A stretch of DNA of 64,000 nucleotides from positions 496,001-560,000 of the forward strand of contig NZ_CP083723.1 in assembly GCF_020150815.1 (NCBI RefSeq), given 5' to 3'. This document shows, piece by piece, positions 35,202 to 42,717 of this stretch (position 1 is its first letter; every line of letters begins with the position of its first letter). Source of the stretch: Haloprofundus salilacus. GTDB lineage: Archaea; Halobacteriota; Halobacteria; Halobacteriales; Haloferacaceae. Position numbers and translations under genes: made by a program. The notes beneath the pieces are model-generated. The model was not told the DNA's origin. It searched no databases and worked only from the letters and a program-made list of their open reading frames with translations.

Positions 35202-35362
35202 ACGCCTCCCTTGTCACCCCGGGGACAAAAGCCTCTACGTGGGAGCGGAAGTTCGCCAGCCTGCATGAAAGTCTGCGCGTCCGCACCGAGGACACGCGCC
35301 GCCGCTCGCGCGAGGTGGCTCCGACCGCCGGGTTTTTCGACCCCCAACCCGTAACTACGCCC

Positions 35363-35728
35363 ATGTCAGCGCTGCGCGACGCGTTGCGGGAACTGCCCAA
35401 AGCGGTGTTCGCCGACCTGTTGGAGAGCGACGAAGCGTACCTGCTCGTGGTCGACCTGCCCGGCGTCACCGCCGAGACGGCTGACGTGCGATTCGAGAAC
35501 GGTCGCATCGTCATCGAAGCCCGCCGCGAGAAGAGCCTCCCCCAAGAGTTCCGCTACCTCCGCGAGGACCGTTCGCTGTTCTTAGACGCGGAACTGCCGC
35601 TTCCGCCGGACGCCTCCGGCGACGGCGCGGAAGCGTCAATAGAACGCGGCGTCCTCGAACTCCACCTCCCCAAGCGGACGGCCGCCCCCGAGCGGTCGAT
35701 TCCCATAACGGACGACTCTTCGGAGTAG
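35363..35728 (+). CDS. Hsp20/alpha-crystallin-like small protein
   Basis: A 121-residue protein with an alpha-crystallin-type strand pattern: LLVVDLPGVTAETADVRFENGRIVIEA, then RSLFLDAELPLPPDA and RGVLELHLPKR, where the G-x-L motif of the C-terminal strand is visible. The long oligomerisation arms of classical sHSPs are short. The ATG at 35363 is chosen by domain fit. The stop at 35726-35728 directly abuts the GTG of the UbiB-like gene, so translation is probably coupled. Confidence 0.82.
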   Translation: MSALRDALRELPKAVFADLLESDEAYLLVVDLPGVTAETADVRFENGRIVIEARREKSLPQEFRYLREDRSLFLDAELPLPPDASGDGAEASIERGVLELHLPKRTAAPERSIPITDDSSE

Positions 35729-37405
35729 GTGGTTACTCTGGTCAATCTGCGGGCCTACTGGCGGTTCCTCGTCGTCTTCCGCCGATTCCTCCCGCTCATC
35801 GTCGCCTACACGCGGGACCGAAATCGGTTCTTCCTGTTCGGGCGGTCGCGACAGGTCTCCACCGAGGAGCAGGTCGAACGGGCTGAGGTACTGCTCGACA
35901 CGCTGTTGACGCTCGGACCGACGTTCATCAAACTCGGGCAACTGCTGTCGACGCGCCCCGACATCCTCCCGCCGGCGTACATCGACGTGCTATCGAGTCT
36001 GCAGGACGACGTGCCGCCCGCCCCGTGGGAGGAGTCGCGCGAGGTGCTCGAAGACGAACTCGGACCGGTCGACGAGGCGTTCGACGAGTTCGACCGCGAC
36101 TCCATAAGCGGCGCGAGCCTCGGACAAGTGTACCTCGCCGAGTACGGCGGCGAGCGCGTCGCCGTCAAAGTCCGCCGCCCGGGCATCGAGGACCTCGTCG
36201 ACGCCGACCTCCGGGTCGTCAAGTGGTCGATTCCGGTGCTCACCCGGTTCGTCGGCGAGGGGCAGGCGTTCTCGCTCGACAGCCTCGCCGACGAATTCGC
36301 GAAGACCATCCGCGAGGAGATGGACTACAGCCGCGAACGCGACATGCTCGTCGAGATTCGCTCGAACTTCGAAGACAACCGCGACATCGTCATCCCCCGA
36401 CCCATCGACGACCGCTCGGGACCGCGCGTGCTCACGATGGAGTACGAACCGGGCGTGAAGATAAGCGACGTCGAGACGCTCGACGAGATGGATATCGACC
36501 GCCACGAGTTGGCCGTGACGCTCCAGGAGGTGTACCTCCAGATGATAATCGAGGACGGCGTCTTCCACGCCGACCCCCACCCCGGAAACCTCGCCGTCGA
36601 CGAGAACGGGTCGATCATCTTCTACGACTTCGGGATGAGCGGTACCGTCGACCCGTACGTACAGGATAAGATCGTCGAGTTCTACATCGCCGTCGCCAAC
36701 CAGAACATCGACGGCATCCTCGACTCGCTCGTCGAGATGGGGACGCTCTCGCCGGAGGCCGACCGCGAGGTGATGGCGAACGTGATGGAGCTGGCCATCG
36801 CCGACGTGCGCGGCGAGGACATCGAGCAGTACCGCGTCCAGCAGGTCATCCAGCAAGTCGAAGACACCATCTACGAGTTCCCCCTGCGCCTGCCGCAGAA
36901 CATGGCGCTCGTGCTCCGGGTCGCCACCGTCGTCGAGGGCGTCTGCGTGACGCTCGATCCCGACTTCGACTTCATCGAAGTCGCGACGAACTACCTCTCG
37001 GAGACCGGTTATCGAGAAGAGACGGCCAAACAGGTGGTCCAAGACGCCGGGCGACAGCTTCAACGGACGACGGAGTCGCTCGTCACGGTGCCGCCGAAGC
37101 TCGAACGCACGCTCGACCAACTCGAACGCGAGAACGTCACCGTCAACATCCGCATCGAGGACAAAAACGACGTGTTCGACCGGCTGTCGCGGCGCATCGC
37201 GTACAGCATGCTGTTCTCCGTCGGGTTGCTCTCGGCGTCGATTCTCTACTCCTTCGGCAACGACTGGCGCTTCGCCGCCGGCGCCGTCGGCATCACGCTG
37301 CCGGTGGGCCTCTTACTGTACCGGTCGCTTCGTAAGCGCCGCAAGGGCATCCGCGCCCGTCCGCAGTTCACCCGCCAGAGCATGCGCGAACGCCGCGGCG
37401 ACTGA
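35729..37405 (+). CDS. ABC1/UbiB-family atypical kinase
   Basis: A 558-residue protein starting at GTG 35729. The ABC1-specific KxGQ motif is KLGQLLSTRPDILPP (about 70-84). The Ala-rich nucleotide loop is SGASLGQVYLA, the ATP Lys is in VAVKVRRPG, and FHADPHPGNLAV followed by FYDFGM gives the catalytic Asp and metal Asp. Two C-terminal membrane helices (about 495-535) anchor it. UbiB proteins support quinone and prenyl-lipid metabolism as ATPases; in archaea, menaquinone handling is the likely context. Directly follows the Hsp20-like gene. Confidence 0.92.
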   Translation: MVTLVNLRAYWRFLVVFRRFLPLIVAYTRDRNRFFLFGRSRQVSTEEQVERAEVLLDTLLTLGPTFIKLGQLLSTRPDILPPAYIDVLSSLQDDVPPAPWEESREVLEDELGPVDEAFDEFDRDSISGASLGQVYLAEYGGERVAVKVRRPGIEDLVDADLRVVKWSIPVLTRFVGEGQAFSLDSLADEFAKTIREEMDYSRERDMLVEIRSNFEDNRDIVIPRPIDDRSGPRVLTMEYEPGVKISDVETLDEMDIDRHELAVTLQEVYLQMIIEDGVFHADPHPGNLAVDENGSIIFYDFGMSGTVDPYVQDKIVEFYIAVANQNIDGILDSLVEMGTLSPEADREVMANVMELAIADVRGEDIEQYRVQQVIQQVEDTIYEFPLRLPQNMALVLRVATVVEGVCVTLDPDFDFIEVATNYLSETGYREETAKQVVQDAGRQLQRTTESLVTVPPKLERTLDQLERENVTVNIRIEDKNDVFDRLSRRIAYSMLFSVGLLSASILYSFGNDWRFAAGAVGITLPVGLLLYRSLRKRRKGIRARPQFTRQSMRERRGD

Positions 37406-37561
37406 CGTCGTCGCGACTGTGTCCTCTGCGGTCGTCGCGTCGTTACCGCGTCCTCGCGCGGCCACCGCGCGTTGCCCTCGAACCCCCGTCTCCGTGGGTG
37501 AGACCCGCCCGCACGACTCGTTTCCAAACCGTTTATACCGCGGCCTCGGTAAGTCGCTGGT

Positions 37562-37936
37562 ATGGCGAAACAGCAGAAGCAGGTTCGCGAACTGCAGGAA
37601 GGCAGCTACGTCATGATGGACAGCGCCCCCTGTAAAATCAACCATTACAGCACCGCCAAACCGGGCAAGCACGGCAGTGCGAAGGCCCGCGTCGAGGGAC
37701 GCGGCGTCTTCGACGGGAAGAAACGCAGTCTCAGCCAGCCTGTGGACGCGAAGGTGTGGGTTCCGATCATCGACCGGAAGCAGGGCCAGGTTGTCTCTGT
37801 CACCGGTGACGACGCACAGGTGATGGACCTCGACACGTACGAGACGTTCACGATGCGCATCCCCGAGGACGAGGACTTCTCGCCCGAAACCGAGATAGAG
37901 TACCTCGAGTACGAAGGCAACCGGAAGATAGTCTAA
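37562..37936 (+). CDS. Translation initiation factor aIF5A
   Basis: A 124-residue aIF5A with an SH3-like N-terminal domain and an OB-fold C-terminal domain. The modification loop [12 protein letters not shown] carries the target Lys36. It stimulates peptide-bond formation at difficult sequences. A TTTATA element near 37529-37535 supplies a nearby promoter with a short leader. The stop codon is directly followed by the agmatinase ATG, with no gap, linking the substrate to its modification pathway. Deoxyhypusine synthase is encoded 3.7 kb downstream. Confidence 0.96.
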   Translation: MAKQQKQVRELQEGSYVMMDSAPCKINHYSTAKPGKHGSAKARVEGRGVFDGKKRSLSQPVDAKVWVPIIDRKQGQVVSVTGDDAQVMDLDTYETFTMRIPEDEDFSPETEIEYLEYEGNRKIV

Positions 37937-38746
37937 ATGTTCCCCGGGGCGACTACCGAACGCAGTGACGCGAACTTCGTCATCGTCGGTGCGCCCCTGG
38001 ACATCTCGACGAGCTTTCAACCAGGGGCCCGTTTCGGCCCCGACCGCATCAGGCGGTTCGCCGAAACGTTCGACGACTTCGACCGTCGAACCGACCAATT
38101 CTTTTCCGATCTCTCAGTCTACGACGCAGGTGACCTCCACGCCTGGAGCGACGCCGCCGAGTACGTCGAGTTTCTGAGCGGCGAACTCGGTGACGCCGTC
38201 CGCGATGCCGCCGTTCCCATCACGCTCGGGGGCGAACACACCGTCACCGCCGCGGGCGTCCGCGCGGTCGACCCGGACGTGTTCGTCTGTCTCGACGCCC
38301 ACCTCGACCTCAGACGCGAGTACGACGGCAACGAGTGGAGCCACGCCTGCGTTACCAGACGCGTCCTCGATACCGCCGACGAGGCGATTATCCTCGGGGC
38401 GCGCACCGGTTCCCCCGAGGAGTGGGAGCGCGCCGAGAGAGACGACGTGACCGTCGTCGAACCCGATGACGTGGCCGACTGGTCTCCCGAGTTCGACACC
38501 GACGATTCGGTTTACCTCAGCGTCGACATCGACGGCGCGGACCCCGGCTTCGCGCCCGGAACGGGGACAATGGAACCGTTCGGACTGACGCCGCGGGAGA
38601 TGCGCGACGCGGTTCGGGCCGTCGCTCCCGCCGCCGACGGGTTCGACGTCGTCGAGGTGAACGACCGGGACGACGGACAGGCCGCGTCGCTCGCCGGAAA
38701 ACTTCTCAAAGAGTTCGTCTACGAGCGCGCGGCGGCGAGCGAGTAG
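37937..38746 (+). CDS. speB: Agmatinase (ureohydrolase)
   Basis: A 269-residue ureohydrolase with metal ligands in GGEHT (H101), LDAHLD (D120, H122, D124) and SVDIDGADP (the two Asp of the S-x-D-x-D-x-x-D-P block). EVNDRDD replaces the usual EVNP. It hydrolyses agmatine or an agmatine-derived adduct, releasing urea. In Haloferax, agmatine has been proposed as the donor for aIF5A modification, with agmatinase acting afterwards; the zero-gap placement after aIF5A supports that. The neighbouring gene order is therefore functional evidence. Confidence 0.93.
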   Translation: MFPGATTERSDANFVIVGAPLDISTSFQPGARFGPDRIRRFAETFDDFDRRTDQFFSDLSVYDAGDLHAWSDAAEYVEFLSGELGDAVRDAAVPITLGGEHTVTAAGVRAVDPDVFVCLDAHLDLRREYDGNEWSHACVTRRVLDTADEAIILGARTGSPEEWERAERDDVTVVEPDDVADWSPEFDTDDSVYLSVDIDGADPGFAPGTGTMEPFGLTPREMRDAVRAVAPAADGFDVVEVNDRDDGQAASLAGKLLKEFVYERAAASE

Positions 38747-38796
38747 CCGTCGCTGCCGGTCCAGTTCTCCGTAGAAACGCGAGCGACGCCGCCGTG

Positions 38797-38895
38797 TCAG
38801 CGGCGAAGCACACGTCGCATCTTGCGTTTGATACTGCGTTTCGTTCGACGCGGTAGTCGACGCCAGACGCGAAGCGCACTGCGGAACTTACCCAT
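38797..38895 (-). CDS. Extremely basic 32-residue microprotein
   Basis: This short gene is preceded by a strong Shine-Dalgarno (GAGGTGA, 7-nt spacer). The product starts MGKFRSALRVW and ends KRKMRRVLRR; 16 of 32 residues are Lys or Arg and none is acidic, a sharp contrast with the acidic proteome. It would form a cationic helix that could bind nucleic acid, ribosome or membrane. A TATA-like ATTATAC on the minus strand at about 38936-38943 could drive it. No family is recognised. The SD and promoter make chance unlikely, but expression is unproven. Confidence 0.55.
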   Translation of the reverse strand: MGKFRSALRVWRRLPRRTKRSIKRKMRRVLRR

Positions 38896-38902
38896 AAGTA
38901 AG

Positions 38903-38909
38903 TCACCTC
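38903..38909 (-). promoter_or_regulatory. Strong Shine-Dalgarno of the 32-residue ORF
   Basis: GAGGTGA complements the 16S rRNA tail (GGATCACCTCC) over seven bases and ends 7 nt before the ATG at 38895. Most genes in this window lack such a clear SD, so this one decides the start. Confidence 0.6.
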
Positions 38910-39102
38910 GTTTCGCTCGCATTCGTTTGCCAGACGTATAATCGCGGGGGCTGCAACCGCAAGTCCACAGTCGTCGCACTCGTCGCCGTCGGGGCGGCCA
39001 TCTACGGCTGTGGTATGTTGGCCAAAAGGGACGTCAGGGTTCGACTGCGGGCGGCGCTTCCGTAGCGGGGGTTACAAGCGACCGGCCGTTCTCGGTTCCA
39101 GT

Positions 39103-39870
39103 ATGCACCTCTCGACGCTCACCGACCGACTCGACGAGACCCTTCGAACCGACGCCTACGCGGACATCGACGCGAGCGCGAACGGCCTGCAGGTCGGTCC
39201 CGAGGAGGCGGAGATAACTCGGGCTGCCGTCGCCGTCGACGCCGCCGTCGCCACCGTCGAAGCGGCCGCGGAGGCGGACGCGGACCTCCTCATCACACAC
39301 CACGGACTCTCGTGGGGCGGCATCGAGCGCGTCACCGGCAAGCAGTACCGACGAATCGCGCCGCTCGTCGAGAACGACGTGGCGTTATACGTCTCGCACC
39401 TGCCGCTCGACGGGAATCAGGAACTCGGCAACGCCGCCGGCGTCGCGGACGTTCTGGGCCTCGTCGACCGAGAGCCGTTCGGAGCGCTCGGTCCGGAACA
39501 CATCGGTCAGCGGGGGCGCGCGAGCGATCCCGTCGACGCGGCGGAGCTCGCGACGACGCTCGACGCCAAACTTGACACGGGTGATCGCGGCGTACAGGTG
39601 CTCGAATTCGGTCCCGACGAGATCGAAGACGTCGCCATCGTCACCGGGAGTGGGGTCGACTGGCTGGACGAGGCCGTCGACGCCGGCGTCGACGCGCTCG
39701 TGACGGGCGAGGGGAAGCAGAAGGCGTACCATGAAGCGCGCGAGGCGGGAGTACACGTCTTCTTGGCCGGTCACTACGCGACCGAGACGTTCGGCGTCCG
39801 CGCGCTCTCGTCGCAACTCGACGACTGGGGCGTCGAGACGACGTTCGCCGACCATCCGACGGGACTGTGA
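39103..39870 (+). CDS. Nif3-like dinuclear metal centre protein
   Basis: A 255-residue Nif3/DUF34 protein. Metal-binding residues are in ADLLITHHGLSWGG (His-His about 66-67), SHLPLDGNQELGN (Asp about 104) and VFLAGHYATETFG (His and Glu, about 221-225). Members form hexameric toroids with two metals per subunit. GTP cyclohydrolase I-like annotations are historical, and the actual role may be metal chaperoning or nucleotide repair. The ATG at 39103 fits the family start MHLSTLTDRLDE. Monocistronic. Confidence 0.9.
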   Translation: MHLSTLTDRLDETLRTDAYADIDASANGLQVGPEEAEITRAAVAVDAAVATVEAAAEADADLLITHHGLSWGGIERVTGKQYRRIAPLVENDVALYVSHLPLDGNQELGNAAGVADVLGLVDREPFGALGPEHIGQRGRASDPVDAAELATTLDAKLDTGDRGVQVLEFGPDEIEDVAIVTGSGVDWLDEAVDAGVDALVTGEGKQKAYHEAREAGVHVFLAGHYATETFGVRALSSQLDDWGVETTFADHPTGL

Positions 39871-40178
39871 GCGCGACGGGAGTCGGAGAGCGATGAAATG
39901 GAGACGCGACGAGACCGGAGACTCGAAGCGATTGCGAACAGACGATGGCGTTCGAACGCGGCCGGGTCGTCGTACACCCGCGCTGGCCTGACCGCGTCGA
40001 TAGTTCAGGTCACGCGGCAGAGTGGTTCCGTTTCGGCTGATAAACGTTCGTCTCCGCGGTCGGCCCGGCACCGGTCGTCGGCCGTTCGACTCTCAGTCGG
40101 CCGTTTTCTCGCCGTCGCCGTTTCACTCCTCCCTCCGCTCACTCCTTCGTCCGCCCCGTTCACTCCCCCTGCACCTCG
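39871..40178. other. 308-bp interval without a supported gene
   Basis: Between the Nif3-like and DICT gene ends I find only short, Arg/Ser-rich frames typical of GC-rich shadow ORFs. A pyrimidine-rich stretch near 40130-40180 may help end transcription from the left. Nothing else is supported. Confidence 0.5.
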
Positions 40179-40925
40179 TCACCCGTACGTTGACGTGAGA
40201 TACGACAGTATCTCGTGGACGAGTTCCTCGTCGTAAGTCCAGAAACCGCGGAACCGGCCGTCTTCGGTCTCCTCCGCGACGAGCGCACACGCGGCCATCG
40301 TGTAGGTGCTGCCGTCGAAGACGACGAACCACGTCCGACCCACCTCGTCGCTCGACTCGACGTGAAACGTGGCGCCGTCGAACGGCCACTCCCCTTGGTT
40401 GTCACCGACGTAGATGTGGACGTCGAGGTCGGTCCCTCCGACCAACCGAGCGTAAACCGACTGCTGTTTCCGGAGCGCCTCCGTCGACTGAAATCCGCAG
40501 CTGAGCGTCCCGTGACCGACGCGCCACGCGCGTTCCTCTATCTCGCGCGACACTGCGACCATCTGTCGTTTGTCGAACGACGTGAACAGCGTGTTGTCGA
40601 GAATCTCGAACAGCGCACGGTAACTTGTCTCGACCCCGTCGGACCACGGGCGGCGAATCGGCGGCGTCAGGAGATGTTGCAGTTCGCCGAGACCTAGCGA
40701 CCCCACGAACCCGTCGTCTTCGCGGATAACGACGAACCCGGGTGGTCCGTCGCTTGGCAGCGAGCGTCGCTCGATGGTGACGTTTCGCGTCTCGAACTGC
40801 TCGACCGGAACCGCCGCTTCGTCGGGCGCGTACACGATAATCTGCTTGCGCTGCACCGCTACAGCGGAGATAAACTGTTCGAGTGTCATCGGTGCCTCCA
40901 TCTCGGGGAGCGGAACGTCTGTCAC
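40179..40925 (-). CDS. DICT sensory domain protein
   Basis: A 248-residue soluble protein with the DICT pattern: MTLEQFISAVAVQRKQIIVYAP at the start, ALFEILDNTLFTSFDKRQMVAVSREIEERAWRVG-like helix-strand (key residues FDKRQM and SREIE) at about 107-135, and HIYVGDN further on. DICT domains associate with light- or redox-related signalling in cyanobacteria and haloarchaea. The start is GTG at 40925; a shorter start at Met9 or Met13 is possible. It lies 55 bp downstream of the DUF7344 gene, a pairing common in haloarchaea. Confidence 0.85.
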   Translation of the reverse strand: MTDVPLPEMEAPMTLEQFISAVAVQRKQIIVYAPDEAAVPVEQFETRNVTIERRSLPSDGPPGFVVIREDDGFVGSLGLGELQHLLTPPIRRPWSDGVETSYRALFEILDNTLFTSFDKRQMVAVSREIEERAWRVGHGTLSCGFQSTEALRKQQSVYARLVGGTDLDVHIYVGDNQGEWPFDGATFHVESSDEVGRTWFVVFDGSTYTMAACALVAEETEDGRFRGFWTYDEELVHEILSYLTSTYG

Positions 40926-40980
40926 GGCCCGAGTTACGCGGATATTCGAAGCCCCAGCGACTATCGCCGGCGCGCTGGGG

Positions 40981-41457
40981 TCACGTCTCGCCGCTTCCGC
41001 CGTCTGCGGTGTCGCTGCCGTTCTCCGCGTCGTCGCTGTCGTTCGCCGTCGAGTCGCGTCGCTCCAGTTCGCCGGCGCTCACTCTCTCGTGCTTCCGAGC
41101 GTACGTCACGAGATCGTACAGCGACGTTGGTAGCGCGGCGAGCGACAGTTCGTCGGTCTCGTCGTCGTACTCGACGTAACCTGCCGCTTCGAGCATCGGC
41201 ACGTGGTTGTGGTGGAGCGCCAGCAGGACGGCGTCCCGCTGCTCGCGCGTGACGGCTCGCCAGCCGTCGGCGTTCGTCCACCCGGCGACGACGTCGGCCA
41301 ACTCCTCGAGCGTCAACTGCCGGAACTGCAGGAGCGTGTAGAGGGCGAACCGTCGGTGTTCGTCTGCGAGGACTGCGAACATCTCGTTGTCGACAGCCGT
41401 CGCTTCCGAGACGAGTGCAACGTCCGCCTCTCCGTGGCTGTTCTCGACTTTACCCAC
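40981..41457 (-). CDS. DUF7344 winged-helix regulator
   Basis: A 158-residue protein starting at GTG 41457. The ADEHRRFALYTLLQFRQLTLEELADVVAG segment (key residues DEHRRF, about 32-37) and LALHHNHVPMLEAAGYVEYD form the ArsR-like winged helix of the haloarchaeal DUF7344 family. The C-terminus is an acidic Ser/Asp tail. It probably controls, or signals together with, the DICT protein immediately downstream. Confidence 0.82.
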   Translation of the reverse strand: MGKVENSHGEADVALVSEATAVDNEMFAVLADEHRRFALYTLLQFRQLTLEELADVVAGWTNADGWRAVTREQRDAVLLALHHNHVPMLEAAGYVEYDDETDELSLAALPTSLYDLVTYARKHERVSAGELERRDSTANDSDDAENGSDTADGGSGET

Positions 41458-41613
41458 AACTCTAGTAGTCTGACTACGAGTAAGTCCTTTTCGTGTCGGG
41501 CTACAGACATTCTTCGTCTATGACTGACTGCTATCTCCTGTGTCGACCGCCGCCGCGAACCGCCGCCTCGACGGACCGCGTGGTTGAAACCGTCCCCCGC
41601 CGCATCGGGAGAC

Positions 41614-42681
41614 ATGAGCGACGACGATCACGACCACGACCACGGAAGCGACGACGGAGACGACGGCCACGCGGAATATCGCCCGCCACACCGCGAGGAG
41701 TTCGACCACGACCCCGTCGGTCACACCGACGTCCGCGGCGGGATGACCGTCTCGGAACTCGTCGACGAGTACGGCAAGGCGGGTATCGGCGCGGCGGCGG
41801 TCCACGAAGCCGTAGACGTGTACGCCGAGATGTTGGACGACGACGACTGTACGGTCTTTCTCTCACTGGCGGGCGCGATGGTTCCGACCGGAATGCGGAA
41901 AGTCGTCTCCGACCTGATTCGCGACGGGCACGTCGACGTGCTTGTGACGACGGGCGCAAACCTCACCCACGATTCTATCGAAGCAATCGGCGGCAAACAC
42001 CACCACGGCCAAGAACACGCGGAGGGGAAGACGCCGCGCAAGCACGACGAGACGCTCCGTGAAGAGGAGATCGACCGCATCTACAACGTCTACCTGCCGC
42101 AGGAGCACTTCGCACTGTTCGAGTCGCACCTCCGTGCGGAGGTGTTCCCGCCGCTGGAGGCGGAGGGGTCTGTCGGCATCGAGCGCCTCTGTCGGGAACT
42201 CGGCCGTGCGAACAGCGAGGTGAACGAGCGCGAAGATATCGAGGAGGACGCGGGCGTCGCCGCGGCCGCCTACGAGTCCGACGTGCCCATCTACTGCCCG
42301 GCGGTGCAGGATTCGGTGTTCGGCCTGCAGGCGTGGATGTACTCGCAGACCTCCGAGTTCACGCTCGACGCGCTGAAGGACATGACGCCGCTCACCGATC
42401 TCGCGTACCACGCCGACCGTGCTGGCTGTCTGCTCGTCGGCGGCGGCGTCCCGAAGAACTTCACGCTCCAGACGATGCTCGTCACGCCGGGCGCGTACGA
42501 CTACGCGGTCCAGATTACGATGGACCCCGCTTCGACGGGCGGCCTCTCGGGCGCGACGCTCGACGAAGCACGCTCGTGGGGCAAGCTGACGAAAGAGGCG
42601 CGGAACGTCACCGTGCAGGGCGACGCGACGGTGTACCTGCCGCTGCTCGTCGCCGCGGCGAGAGAACGTATCGACAGCTGA
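41614..42681 (+). CDS. dys: Deoxyhypusine synthase
   Basis: A 355-residue deoxyhypusine synthase using NAD+ to transfer an aminobutyl (or agmatine-derived) group to aIF5A Lys36. Conserved blocks are SLAGAMVPTGMR, LVTTGANLTHD and the catalytic Lys281 in VGGGVPKNFTLQ. The N-terminus is a His/Asp-rich tail. Its DHS role is secure; use of agmatine rather than spermidine is inferred from the agmatinase beside aIF5A and from work on Haloferax. It is convergent with the kelch genes. Confidence 0.95.
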   Translation: MSDDDHDHDHGSDDGDDGHAEYRPPHREEFDHDPVGHTDVRGGMTVSELVDEYGKAGIGAAAVHEAVDVYAEMLDDDDCTVFLSLAGAMVPTGMRKVVSDLIRDGHVDVLVTTGANLTHDSIEAIGGKHHHGQEHAEGKTPRKHDETLREEEIDRIYNVYLPQEHFALFESHLRAEVFPPLEAEGSVGIERLCRELGRANSEVNEREDIEEDAGVAAAAYESDVPIYCPAVQDSVFGLQAWMYSQTSEFTLDALKDMTPLTDLAYHADRAGCLLVGGGVPKNFTLQTMLVTPGAYDYAVQITMDPASTGGLSGATLDEARSWGKLTKEARNVTVQGDATVYLPLLVAAARERIDS

Positions 42682-42717
42682 TTCGGCGAAACGACTTCCT
42701 GTGCTATCCGCGCCGAC

